Assembly (NCBI GenBank): GCA_017642625.1
Contig: JAGCOQ010000021.1
Coordinates: 1-16,461 of the forward strand
Direction: 5' to 3'
DNA: 16,461 bases
From: Alphaproteobacteria bacterium
GTDB taxonomy: Bacteria > Pseudomonadota > Alphaproteobacteria > Rs-D84
Shown: piece after piece, positions 1-6,685 of the stretch
How positions within the stretch are numbered: position 1 is the stretch's first letter
Layout of the letters: the number at the start of each line of letters is the position of its first letter
Translations under genes and position numbers: made by a program
Notes under the pieces: generated by a model
The model's input: only the letters and a program-made list of their open reading frames with translations
What the model was told of the DNA's origin: nothing
Databases searched by the model: none

Positions 1-129
1 AATCTTGCCAAGAATCAGATAGAGGTTAAATATCGTGTTAATGATCATGATACAGAATCATTACCTGCGACATTTAATGTTGATTCTGTGGTAAGTGATG
101 TAATAAAGACAATCGATTTGTTAAAATAA
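1..129 (+). CDS. C-terminal end of an unknown protein (5' truncated)
   Basis: The first 42 codons in frame 1 are open and end in TAA at 127-129, immediately before a strong hairpin. The gene begins outside the window. The fragment is polar and mixed, with no motif I can recognise and no membrane segment. The stop codon lies inside the A-rich arm of the terminator, as with other gene ends in this window, which supports it being a true coding end. Function unknown. Confidence 0.6.
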   Translation, partial: NLAKNQIEVKYRVNDHDTESLPATFNVDSVVSDVIKTIDLLK

Positions 130-155
130 AAAAATGGGGCGTGGCCCCATTTTTT
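129..155. terminator. Bidirectional rho-independent terminator
   Basis: A near-perfect 12-bp stem (A-rich flank plus TGGGGC / GCCCCA) closes a 3-base loop and is flanked by A and T runs on both sides. It can end the plus-strand gene finishing at 129 and the minus-strand gene finishing at 154, which converge on it. Confidence 0.88.
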
Positions 156-453
156 ATCGTGTGCGGAAAAATCTGACATCATCAAATTCGGGGTATCGAC
201 CAAACATGGTGCGGGCGGCGGGACAAATTGGCAAAACGCGTCTGTTTTGTTGTCGCGCCATATCACATACTTGGCGAACCAAATTTAACGCAATATCGTC
301 TTCGCGGTATTTATCGTTAACTTCGGTATTATCGATTATGACTATGTTTGGCCCTGTGCGGACAAAGGTGATTTTGCCAACAATATGGCCGTCGCAATAT
401 GCGTAAAAACCGTTGCCGTTCGGAAAAGGTGTATATGTAATTTTGTCTGCCAT
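154..453 (-). CDS. Small GNAT-like (COG2388/YjdJ-type) acetyltransferase, degenerate CoA loop
   Basis: A 99-residue protein starting MADKITYTPF. The start at 453 is chosen because a GGGGGA ribosome-binding site lies just upstream; an in-frame ATG at 465 is possible, but longer versions run into ldh. The pattern NTEVNDKYR, then LVRQVCDMAR, then RRVLPICPAA and RYPEFDDV follows the small COG2388 acetyltransferase family (HTEV, RGxGIG, P-x-CPF, hPEYxDLV) at about its usual length. Members are predicted to acetylate using acetyl-CoA; substrates are mostly unknown. The RGxGIG acetyl-CoA loop is replaced here by REDDIA (residues 50-55) and the His of HTEV by Asn42, so catalytic activity is doubtful. 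It lies downstream of ldh on the same strand but a terminator separates them. The family call is from motif memory, not a search. Confidence 0.72.
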   Translation of the reverse strand: MADKITYTPFPNGNGFYAYCDGHIVGKITFVRTGPNIVIIDNTEVNDKYREDDIALNLVRQVCDMARQQNRRVLPICPAARTMFGRYPEFDDVRFFRTR

Positions 454-524
454 GATTCCCCCCATATTTGTGTGAAAATCATAGCATCCATTTTTTGTGA
501 TATAAATATGATTGTATGCCAAAC

Positions 525-548
525 AAAACGGGGCGTTTGCCCCGTTTT
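525..548 (-). terminator. Terminator of ldh
   Basis: A 10-bp stem (AAAACGGGGC / GCCCCGTTTT) with a 4-base loop directly after the ldh stop codon. On the minus strand it is followed by a T-rich tract. Confidence 0.85.
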
Positions 549-1483
549 TATTTCTTAATTTTATCGAAGTTTTTTCGAATAATATTTCCACTGCGCCGCA
601 GCCCCGCGGATTCAGTTTTATCCAGTTTTGGCATAAGTGTTTTTGTTGCGCCGTTTGCGCCAACCACGCGTGGTAATGACATGGCGACCGCTTTGGCGCC
701 AATGCCATCAACGGTGCTGACCGTCAAAATGCGGTTTTCATCATTGGCGATTGAACGCACCAAGTCGGCAACTGCGCCGGCAATTCCGTCCCATGTGGCA
801 CCGCGACCTTGGATAATTTCATATGCCGCATTGCGAACGCGGTGTTCGATTGTTGCACGTGTGTTCGCGGTCAGTGGGGTTTTAGTCTGTTTGCAGAAAT
901 CGTCCAGTGCGATTGCACCAACCGTTGCCGGTGTCCATGCGACAATACTGCTGTCGCCATGTTCGCCCAAGACATAGGCATTTATTGATTGTGGCGAAAC
1001 AGATAATGTGCGCGACAATATCACACGCAGACGTGCCGAATCCAACATTGTCCCCGTTCCGATAACACGCGCGGGCGGTAATTTTGATAATTTCTGGGCC
1101 AGCATGACCATAACGTCCAGCGGATTTGAAACGATAACCAATTTTACATTTTTGTTATCAACATTTGCCATAACGCGTGGCACCACATCAGAAATAACCG
1201 CGGCATTTTTCTGGACCAAGTCCATACGCGTTTCACCAGGCTTTTGATTTGCGCCCGCAGATATGATTACAATTTCAGCACCACGAATAGCACGATAATT
1301 ATTTGCCGCTGTGATTTTTATATCATACGAAAAAGCGGCGGCGTGGCCCAAATCTTCGGCGGCCGCACGCGCACGAACGCCATCGATATCATACAGAACA
1401 ATTTCGTGTGCAAGGCCGGTATTCTTGACCGCGGTCGCAACCGCAGACCCAACCGAACCAATTCCAATTATTGCGATTTTCAT
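548..1483 (-). CDS. ldh: L-lactate dehydrogenase (NAD-dependent)
   Basis: A 311-residue, full-length member of the LDH/MDH family. It interconverts pyruvate and L-lactate with NADH in the cytoplasm and regenerates NAD+ in fermentation. Visible motifs: Rossmann GxGxxG at residues 7-12, Asp32 selecting NAD, substrate loop GANQKPGETR (77-86), SNP at 119-121, Asp148/Arg151, and catalytic His175 in GEHGDS. Gln80 at the specificity position, followed by PGETR, favours lactate; malate dehydrogenases have Arg there (typically RKPGMSR). The start at 1483 follows an AAGGGGA ribosome-binding site. A TATAAT box lies upstream at 1507-1512 on this strand. The gene is divergent from the thioredoxin-fold gene and ends in its own hairpin. 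I am confident of the family and fairly confident of lactate over malate. Confidence 0.92.
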   Translation of the reverse strand: MKIAIIGIGSVGSAVATAVKNTGLAHEIVLYDIDGVRARAAAEDLGHAAAFSYDIKITAANNYRAIRGAEIVIISAGANQKPGETRMDLVQKNAAVISDVVPRVMANVDNKNVKLVIVSNPLDVMVMLAQKLSKLPPARVIGTGTMLDSARLRVILSRTLSVSPQSINAYVLGEHGDSSIVAWTPATVGAIALDDFCKQTKTPLTANTRATIEHRVRNAAYEIIQGRGATWDGIAGAVADLVRSIANDENRILTVSTVDGIGAKAVAMSLPRVVGANGATKTLMPKLDKTESAGLRRSGNIIRKNFDKIKK

Positions 1484-1506
1484 TTTTTTCCCCTTGGTTG
1501 ATTCTT

Positions 1507-1512
1507 ATTATA
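1507..1512 (-). promoter_or_regulatory. Probable -10 box of the ldh promoter
   Basis: A perfect TATAAT on the minus strand, about 24 bases upstream of the ldh start codon. The matching -35 is weak (ATGCAA at 18 bases). The ldh leader would therefore be under 25 bases long. Confidence 0.55.
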
Positions 1513-1552
1513 TCACATTTGAAAAAAAGTTTGCATATTTTGTAAAAAGCAC

Positions 1553-1582
1553 TTGCGACAAATAAAATATATTTTCTATAAT
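1553..1582 (+). promoter_or_regulatory. Promoter of the thioredoxin-fold/cvpA operon
   Basis: TTGCGA (1553-1558), 18-base spacer, TATAAT (1577-1582). The start codon follows at 1610 after an AAAGGAGA ribosome-binding site. It sits back to back with the ldh promoter. Confidence 0.65.
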
Positions 1583-1609
1583 CAAATCACCAACAAAGGA
1601 GAAAATATA

Positions 1610-2089
1610 ATGAAAACATTATCAATCATTTCTGCGGCATGTGGTATTGCGTTTATGGGCGCGGCATCTGCGGCAAACATCACAATTTATTATTCACCGA
1701 CATGTCCACATTGCCATCATGCACGTGATTTTATTAATAACAATTTGATATATGAATATCCAAACTTGACGGTTAGCGAAGTTAACGTCATGGTTGCTGA
1801 AAATGCCAAGGTTGTTGATGAAGGCTTCACAAAATGTGAATATGAATCACGTGGCGTTCCAGTGATTGTCGTTGGCGAAAAATGCTTCCAGGGTTATGCT
1901 GATTTCATGCAACAAGATTTGCGTGATGCAGTCGAAGCGGATTTAAGCGACGAAGAAAAAGCAACTGCGGCTGAAAACAAAAAGGCATTGGAAGAAAACG
2001 CTGAACAATTTAAGCAAGAGCATGCCGATCGGGCAAATGCAGTTTCTGAATATAAAGCGGCATCTGCGGATGAGGCAAAAAAAAAATAA
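1610..2089 (+). CDS. Exported thioredoxin/glutaredoxin-fold protein with helical stalk
   Basis: 159 residues in the annotated frame, starting at the ATG behind AAAGGAGA (1595-1602). Residues 1-21 form a signal peptide ending in an AxA-type site. The redox motif CPHC is at 32-35 after a beta strand (ITIYYSP), and the cis-proline is at Pro84 in GVPVIVVGEKC. This is the order of a glutaredoxin-like domain, with Cys76 and Cys92 as additional cysteines. It probably acts as a thiol-disulfide oxidoreductase in the periplasm. Residues 105-159 are Ala/Glu/Lys-rich and look like a long helix. The frame stops just after a run of ten A's; the next frame continues into a membrane helix (see 2077-2180), so the complete product may be a 189-residue anchored protein. 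It precedes cvpA in one operon. The partner substrate cannot be told from the sequence. Confidence 0.85.
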   Translation: MKTLSIISAACGIAFMGAASAANITIYYSPTCPHCHHARDFINNNLIYEYPNLTVSEVNVMVAENAKVVDEGFTKCEYESRGVPVIVVGEKCFQGYADFMQQDLRDAVEADLSDEEKATAAENKKALEENAEQFKQEHADRANAVSEYKAASADEAKKK

Positions 2090-2180
2090 CGGCGGTTCGT
2101 CCATTTGGTTTTATGGATTGCTAGTTATTTTGGTCGCGGGATTGGGCTTTGTTTTGTTAAAGAAAGACAATAAAAAATAA
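2077..2180 (+). other. A10 slippery tract and out-of-frame C-terminal membrane anchor
   Basis: Ten consecutive A's (2077-2086) lie directly before the TAA stop of the thioredoxin-fold gene. Dropping one A, or a +1 shift, reads on without interruption to TAA at 2178-2180. The added tail is NNGGSS, then the helix IWFYGLLVILVAGLGFVLL, then KKDNKK: a classic stop-transfer anchor with positive residues on the cytoplasmic side. The tail ends 15 bases before cvpA and fills the only otherwise empty part of this operon. The alternatives are programmed transcriptional or ribosomal slippage, a real inactivating frameshift, or an assembly indel in the homopolymer. Confidence 0.7.
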
Positions 2181-2195
2181 ACGGACTAAAAAGCA

Positions 2196-2939
2196 ATGTT
2201 TGATTTAACGACATTGGATTATATATACATCATCGTCGTATTGGTTTCTACTATCTGGGCGACCATACGCGGTGGTGTATATGAAACGATTGCGACACTG
2301 TCGTGGGTTGCGGCTGCGGTTGCGGCGCGATTCGCATCACCGATTTTAGATGGGTGGTTGCAGACCTGGTTCAAATTATCTGAATCAACGGTTGGGACAT
2401 TGGTCGCATCTTATTTCATTGTGTTCTTTGTGATTTTGATTGCGGTCGGCTTCTTTAACCAGAAACTGCGCGACAAGGTTCAAAACAGCATAATGAATGT
2501 CACTGATCATACATTGGGGGTTATTTTCGGTATCGTCCGTGGAATTGTCATAATGGGTATTGTGTATTGGGGCGCGCTGTGGTATTATTCTGATTCGCCA
2601 CGGTTGCCACGCTGGTTGGATTTGGCACGCACCCGCCCAATAATGCAGGTGACCGCCATCAAATTGGACGAATGGTTCATTCCAGGTCAGGAAAATAAGT
2701 TGCTGGCGCGGGATCAGGCGGGCACACGCGAAGCGTTGGAAATATACAATAACCTGATTAATCCGGCGGTGTCGGGCAAGCAACCTGAAAAACCACGTTC
2801 AGATGAGGCACCGGCGGCACCTGAAAAGCCGACCGAGACGGGATACAAGTCTTCGGAACGGACGGCATTGGAAAATCAGTTGTTGCAGATTGAAACGGCG
2901 GCCAAGGCAGAAGAGGCAAGGGCAAAAGCCGAAGAATAA
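2196..2939 (+). CDS. cvpA: CvpA-family inner-membrane protein
   Basis: 247 residues. The N-terminal two thirds match the CvpA (colicin V production) family: the opening DYIYIIVVLVS, then IRGGVYETIATLSWVAA, then four hydrophobic segments at about 9-24, 28-46, 67-88 and 106-131, with GxxRG in the last (GIVRGIVI). After the last segment a soluble tail of about 115 residues carries a Pro/Glu/Ala-rich stretch and an end rich in Ala, Glu and Lys, which makes it longer than the minimal family. CvpA proteins sit in the inner membrane and have been linked to colicin V export and envelope stress tolerance; the molecular role is not settled. There is no strong ribosome-binding site before the ATG, so coupling to translation of the upstream frameshifted tail, which ends 15 bases earlier, is plausible. 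Confidence 0.83.
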   Translation: MFDLTTLDYIYIIVVLVSTIWATIRGGVYETIATLSWVAAAVAARFASPILDGWLQTWFKLSESTVGTLVASYFIVFFVILIAVGFFNQKLRDKVQNSIMNVTDHTLGVIFGIVRGIVIMGIVYWGALWYYSDSPRLPRWLDLARTRPIMQVTAIKLDEWFIPGQENKLLARDQAGTREALEIYNNLINPAVSGKQPEKPRSDEAPAAPEKPTETGYKSSERTALENQLLQIETAAKAEEARAKAEE

Positions 2940-2961
2940 GTCATGTTTTATGTTTAATATC

Positions 2962-2987
2962 AAATCCGTTCGTCTGAACGGATTTTT
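2962..2987 (+). terminator. Terminator of the thioredoxin-fold/cvpA operon
   Basis: A 10-bp stem (AAATCCGTTC / GAACGGATTT) with a GTCT loop and trailing T's, just after cvpA. Confidence 0.85.
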
Positions 2988-3003
2988 ATTATTTGGCGAA
3001 CAC

Positions 3004-3033
3004 TTGACAACGATTTTTTTTGTATTATATTAT
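3004..3033 (+). promoter_or_regulatory. Promoter of the 357-residue unknown gene
   Basis: A consensus TTGACA (3004-3009), 18-base spacer containing a T8 run, then TATTAT (3028-3033). The start codon follows at 3075 behind GGAGAAGG. Confidence 0.7.
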
Positions 3034-3074
3034 AGTGTGTGAGACAAGAACAACAAAACAATGGAGAAGGACAA

Positions 3075-4148
3075 ATGAAAAAACAAAATCGACAAATAAA
3101 GCAAAACAGAACAATAAAGTGGTTGGCAAACCGCTTGGGTATTAAATTCGCCATTTCTGGTGATCCTGAAGCAACAGAAAAATCATTAAGAAAATTGCTG
3201 GAATTGCGCAAAGACGAAATCTGTAAAAAAGTTATCAATCTGATAATGGTTTCAGAAGATGTCCGTATGGAAAGCGATAGTGAACGGAAATACAAACGTC
3301 TTGGATGTATCACAGGTCAATCCGACCTAAGTATGTCTGGGCAAGATTACGCGAAAAAGTGGAATAACTTATGCAGTCGCTTAGGTATTGATGAGAAAAC
3401 AACAGAAAACATTGGGGATTGTGTTATGTTTGTTGGATACGTAATGATAACAAGGAAGGGTATATACCTGTTGAACCAATTATCTGCGAATAAAAACAAT
3501 TTGGTAGTCAAATTTGAAGATAATGACGACAGTTTTAATGCATTTATATTCCTTGCCAGAGAAAAAAATGCAGCTGTCAGAGCAGCAGAATACGCACAAA
3601 GAGAACAGGAACGAGAACAACGTGAAAGATATAAACGTGCGCGTGCGCTGGATTATCTGAAAATTATCGCTCATGATGACCGTGTTTGGCCATGGGTGTT
3701 GTCTATGACCATCAGAAAAATGAAGAAAAAAGATCAAGTCGCAGCCGAAGTCATGCAGGTAATACAAGATGCAAAAAGTATTTTAGTATGGGAAGAAATG
3801 AGTCCTTATGACCGCGAAAGATTTTTGGAACGGGACGGACTGAAAGATTTTAAAATGCAAGATTCCGACATTGTCGTGCAGGGTGTTAATGATGCCGTTA
3901 TAATAATCAGCAAAAACGGTGTTCGCAATGTATGCGACCAAGGGTTGGAACCGATTATGTTGTATACTCCCGCGGAAAGTGGTGCCAAGAAATATCAGGC
4001 ATTCGAAAAGCTTGCACGGGATAGACAAAAAGTCTTGGAAAAGCAAAAATGGGCAGATGCTACAATATCACAGCATCAAGAAGATGCCGAAAATCTTGCA
4101 AGACGCGTATCGCTTTTGCGACAGATGCATAGAGAAAACCAAAAATAA
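3075..4148 (+). CDS. Unknown charged cytoplasmic protein
   Basis: 357 residues. The ATG at 3075 is chosen because GGAGAAGG lies 4-11 bases upstream; an in-frame GTG at 3039 would start within a few bases of the -10 box and is rejected. I do not recognise the family. The N-terminus is strongly basic (MKKQNRQIKQNRTIKW). A very charged helical stretch of Glu, Gln and Arg lies near residues 172-190 (REQEREQRERYKRARAL). A beta-rich segment with DSDIVVQGVNDAVIIISKNG lies around 265-285, and the last 40 residues look like a coiled coil. There is no signal peptide and no clear membrane segment. It is monocistronic, with its own promoter and a terminator matching those of the next units. It resembles a mobile-element or accessory gene more than a core gene, but nothing fixes a function. 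Confidence 0.75.
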   Translation: MKKQNRQIKQNRTIKWLANRLGIKFAISGDPEATEKSLRKLLELRKDEICKKVINLIMVSEDVRMESDSERKYKRLGCITGQSDLSMSGQDYAKKWNNLCSRLGIDEKTTENIGDCVMFVGYVMITRKGIYLLNQLSANKNNLVVKFEDNDDSFNAFIFLAREKNAAVRAAEYAQREQEREQRERYKRARALDYLKIIAHDDRVWPWVLSMTIRKMKKKDQVAAEVMQVIQDAKSILVWEEMSPYDRERFLERDGLKDFKMQDSDIVVQGVNDAVIIISKNGVRNVCDQGLEPIMLYTPAESGAKKYQAFEKLARDRQKVLEKQKWADATISQHQEDAENLARRVSLLRQMHRENQK

Positions 4149-4152
4149 AACA

Positions 4153-4175
4153 ACCGCCCATTTGGGCGGTGTTTT
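4153..4175 (+). terminator. Terminator, first copy of the repeated hairpin
   Basis: ACCGCCC-ATTT-GGGCGGT followed by GTTTT. Nearly the same hairpin, including the AAAACA lead-in, recurs at 5259 and 6686. Confidence 0.85.
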
Positions 4176-4207
4176 AAGCATCAAATGCTATAAAAGGAAA
4201 TTACAGT

Positions 4208-5254
4208 ATGAGTAAGTTTTGTGTGTTTTGTGGAAAACCACCGGTTGATAAGAACAGGGAACATATTATCCCAAAATGGCTGATTGAATATACTGAACGC
4301 GCCAGAAAGCCAGTGGTTCAATTTCTGGAAGATGGTAAATTTAAGCCAAAGATTTCATATATGAACTTTACAATGCCGGCGTGTGAAAAATGCAACAGCG
4401 AATTTTCAAAGTTAGAAGCCGCGGTTAAACCTATATTGTTAAAAGTTTTATCGGAACAGTCAGTTAGCGCACGCGAAATAAGTTTGTTGTTGGACTGGTT
4501 TGACAAGGTTCGTTTGGGCCTGCGTTTGTCCATGGTATATTTGGGAAAGGGCTTGCACCAAGAAAAACCACATACTTTTATTAGCGAACGCACCGGTGCA
4601 GCGGATCGTATGCTGATTATTGAAAAAATCAAACCGCAGCCGGATGTTCGTTTGGCTTTTCCAGATACCCAAACCAAGTTTTTCCAATCGGGTGCGCAAT
4701 CGTTCCAGTTTGTAATTGATAACTATGTTTTCACTAATGCGTCTGCACATTTTTTGGTGTCTGATAAATTGGGATTTCCACATGCAAAGCACCTTGAAAT
4801 AATAGATGCGCCGCACGTTAGTGCTGAAAACTGGATGCCGGGGGTTGGACGTCCGCGCAGTCCTGTGTTCGGTAATATTTTGCCGGCGCCTGATAAAATG
4901 ATTATTTATCAGCCGATATTTAAACCCTTTGTATCCATACCTAAAATATACGACACAGATTATGTGAAATCGCATTGTCTTGATTTTGCAAATGGGTTGG
5001 GTGGCATATTCTATCAACGTGGTCAAACGAACGAAGTAAAGTATTTATTGCCAGATGAAAAAATGACCCTGAAACCACGTGAAACAACACGCAGTATAGA
5101 TGCGGTTTTACGTGGGGGCTATGAGGTTCAGGCGCAAGTATTGGCGCGTTCGCCAAAGTTCAATACATCAAACAAGTTGTTTAACGAATACAACAATCGA
5201 TCAATGGAACTTCAGGCCAAAGAATTACAAGCAGCAATAGCCACCCACAGATAA
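4208..5254 (+). CDS. HNH-type zinc-binding nuclease-like protein
   Basis: 348 residues, starting behind an AAAGGA ribosome-binding site. The N-terminus has the layout of a widespread HNH family: zinc pair C5-x-x-C8-G-K, then R-E18-H19-I-I-P-x-W24-L, then zinc pair C59-x-x-C62-N63 followed by FSKLE. His19 and Asn63 would be the first His and the Asn of the HNH site. The LEAAVKPILLKVL region and the helix LLLDWFDKVRLGL also fit that family. The C-terminal 230 residues are unrecognised and may be a target-sensing or partner domain. Proteins of this type often occur in mobile elements and near defence genes. There is no obvious methylase or other partner next to it. It stands as a single transcription unit with its own terminator. 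Nuclease activity is inferred from motifs only. Confidence 0.75.
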   Translation: MSKFCVFCGKPPVDKNREHIIPKWLIEYTERARKPVVQFLEDGKFKPKISYMNFTMPACEKCNSEFSKLEAAVKPILLKVLSEQSVSAREISLLLDWFDKVRLGLRLSMVYLGKGLHQEKPHTFISERTGAADRMLIIEKIKPQPDVRLAFPDTQTKFFQSGAQSFQFVIDNYVFTNASAHFLVSDKLGFPHAKHLEIIDAPHVSAENWMPGVGRPRSPVFGNILPAPDKMIIYQPIFKPFVSIPKIYDTDYVKSHCLDFANGLGGIFYQRGQTNEVKYLLPDEKMTLKPRETTRSIDAVLRGGYEVQAQVLARSPKFNTSNKLFNEYNNRSMELQAKELQAAIATHR

Positions 5255-5258
5255 AAAC

Positions 5259-5282
5259 AACCGCCCATCTGGGCGGTTTTTT
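5259..5282 (+). terminator. Terminator, second copy of the repeated hairpin
   Basis: AACCGCCC-ATCT-GGGCGGTT plus a T run, immediately after the HNH gene. It differs from the copies at 4153 and 6686 mainly by one loop base (ATCT against ATTT). Confidence 0.88.
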
Positions 5283-5291
5283 GTTTCTCCG

Positions 5292-5320
5292 TTGTTTAAT
5301 GGTCGTTTTTATGGTATCAT
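5292..5320 (+). promoter_or_regulatory. Promoter of the three-gene membrane/lipoprotein operon
   Basis: TTGTTT (5292-5297), 17-base spacer, TATCAT (5315-5320) preceded by TGG, so the -10 is of the extended type. The same TGG-TATnAT context precedes the beta-barrel gene at 10076. Confidence 0.55.
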
Positions 5321-5346
5321 TTTCCTATAGACCAAAAGGATAAGAA

Positions 5347-5667
5347 ATGGCTAAGAAACAAAAAGAACAAACTAATGTAGTTGGACCACATTGGTTTGGT
5401 TGGTTGGTATTGTCTTTTATATTTGGGTTTGCTGGTGGTTTTACGATGACTAGATACGGATTTACTGTGCACAATTTCTATACAGACAGTATCGTGATGT
5501 TAAATGATTATTTTTACTTAGGGTTAGGGCTGTGTTGTATATCTGCTTTCTTATCAATATTGTTTATTAGGGACCTGATATGCGAAGCGCATATAAAAGC
5601 ACTAGAAACGTTTTATGGGAAATCGCGTGCGATTAAATCAGAATACGGAGAATGGGGTGATGATTAA
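5347..5667 (+). CDS. Small two-helix membrane protein, unknown
   Basis: 106 residues behind an AAAGGATAAG ribosome-binding site. A basic, hydrophilic N-terminus (MAKKQKEQ) precedes two hydrophobic segments at about residues 15-36 and 56-74, joined by a loop with several aromatic residues. A charged tail of about 30 residues ends EYGEWGDD. The first segment contains GFAGG, allowing tight helix packing. By the positive-inside rule both ends are cytoplasmic. I do not recognise the family. It is the first gene of an operon with the cysteine-rich lipoprotein (27-base gap) and the basic 128-residue protein. The region is clearly AT-richer than the flanking core genes: bases 5461-5520 hold 16 G+C by hand count, against 26 of 60 at 7201-7260 in trhP. 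Confidence 0.72.
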   Translation: MAKKQKEQTNVVGPHWFGWLVLSFIFGFAGGFTMTRYGFTVHNFYTDSIVMLNDYFYLGLGLCCISAFLSILFIRDLICEAHIKALETFYGKSRAIKSEYGEWGDD

Positions 5668-5694
5668 TCACACATAGAAGATGAGGCAAGTGTC

Positions 5695-6264
5695 ATGTTA
5701 AAACGATGTACCATAGCACTAATTTTGGGAATGTTGTGTGGATGTGAAAAGCCAGAGGCTCCAAAGCGTATTTCGCAGGAAACAATTGAAGCGTTTTCAG
5801 AATATCATGAGAAAGCCTGTGGTTGTGTCTTGGATAGTATGCCAGATGTAAAGCGAGTGTTGAGGAAAAATGGTAAGAACGCCGAGGATTTGTTTTGTTT
5901 GTGGAGTTCTAATTTGTGTACAAATTCAAAATCGCAGGAAACTATACAACGCAGTGTACAAATAATCAAAGAGTTGGGTGAATTTTCTTGTGATAGTTTG
6001 GGTCTTTTTTCCGATATTGCTAAGGAACAAAATGTTGATGCTCTCTGTGCTAGATTTTGGTCAATGGATGCTGTGATTTTTTTATCTCAGTTGGTACGTG
6101 CAACAAATAAGTGCAACGAACTTTTTGGGTTGTATACGGATTGTTTTTGCGCGGTAAAAAACTATGTTGCATCTATAACTGATAAAGAATATGAACAACT
6201 AGTTAAAAATGGATATGTTTCTGAGTTCAAGTTAGAGACAGCGACATATAGTTGTCACAAATAG
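5695..6264 (+). CDS. Cysteine-rich putative lipoprotein, unknown
   Basis: 189 residues, with a GAGGCAAG ribosome-binding site before the ATG. The N-terminus MLKRC-TIALILGM-LCGC reads as a lipoprotein signal with lipobox L14-C-G-C17, so Cys17 would be lipidated and the protein held on the periplasmic side or outer membrane. The mature part has ten further cysteines, several paired (CGC, DCFC), spread along a helical-looking chain; in the periplasm these would probably form disulfides. The rest has no recognised domain. It sits between a two-helix membrane protein and a basic protein in one operon. The thioredoxin-fold protein encoded upstream in the window could in principle act on such a substrate, but nothing in the sequence links them. 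Low GC and absence of a known family point to accessory origin. Confidence 0.7.
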   Translation: MLKRCTIALILGMLCGCEKPEAPKRISQETIEAFSEYHEKACGCVLDSMPDVKRVLRKNGKNAEDLFCLWSSNLCTNSKSQETIQRSVQIIKELGEFSCDSLGLFSDIAKEQNVDALCARFWSMDAVIFLSQLVRATNKCNELFGLYTDCFCAVKNYVASITDKEYEQLVKNGYVSEFKLETATYSCHK

Positions 6265-6294
6265 AGCCTTCTCACTGGGGGCAGGAGACCACAA

Positions 6295-6681
6295 ATGGCG
6301 TATAAAAAGAAAAAGGGATTTGAGTGCGGAATTAGAAAAGTAGCAGGCATAACGATTCCAAGCTCCGTGCTGGTAAAAGAAATTAAATCATGTATCGTGA
6401 ACGCTAAATCTGTGCGGGTCAGTGTGTCCAAAGACATTGTGCCGGGGCTATTCAAATATAAAAACGTAGCATATTTGATATATAATATCGGGGATGTTGT
6501 GGTGTCCGATGGCATGGTCGCATACAAGGGTAAATGTTTTTCCCACAGGGGAATTGTCTTGATGATGAAACGGCGTGCCATGGAATTAAACCCAGATGCG
6601 ATTGCCAAATGTGAACAGGAAGCAAAAGAGTGGGAAAAAACACCAGTGGTGAAACCACGGAAAAAAGTTTTAACAAGATAA
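6295..6681 (+). CDS. Basic unknown protein
   Basis: 128 residues behind a GGAG ribosome-binding site, 30 bases after the lipoprotein gene, so probably translated from the same transcript. Both ends are strongly basic (MAYKKKKGF, KPRKKVLTR). The middle alternates hydrophobic strands (AYLIYNIGDVVVSDGMVAYKG) in a way that suggests a small beta domain, followed by one helix with MKRRAMELN. It has no signal peptide or membrane segment and contains four scattered cysteines. I do not recognise it. The basic character would suit nucleic-acid binding, but that is a guess from composition. The operon ends at the hairpin shared with tRNA-Thr. Confidence 0.7.
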   Translation: MAYKKKKGFECGIRKVAGITIPSSVLVKEIKSCIVNAKSVRVSVSKDIVPGLFKYKNVAYLIYNIGDVVVSDGMVAYKGKCFSHRGIVLMMKRRAMELNPDAIAKCEQEAKEWEKTPVVKPRKKVLTR

Positions 6682-6685
6682 AAAC

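Noticed and set aside
548..1483. Malate dehydrogenase instead of lactate dehydrogenase
   Set aside because: The specificity residue is Gln80 in NQKPGETR, not Arg as in malate dehydrogenases.
3039..3074. Upstream GTG start for the 357-residue protein
   Set aside because: It lies within a few bases of the -10 box and has no ribosome-binding site, while the ATG at 3075 has GGAGAAGG.
4460..5026. 188-codon minus-strand frame opposite the HNH gene
   Set aside because: Antisense to a well-supported gene with its own ribosome-binding site; no recognisable domain.
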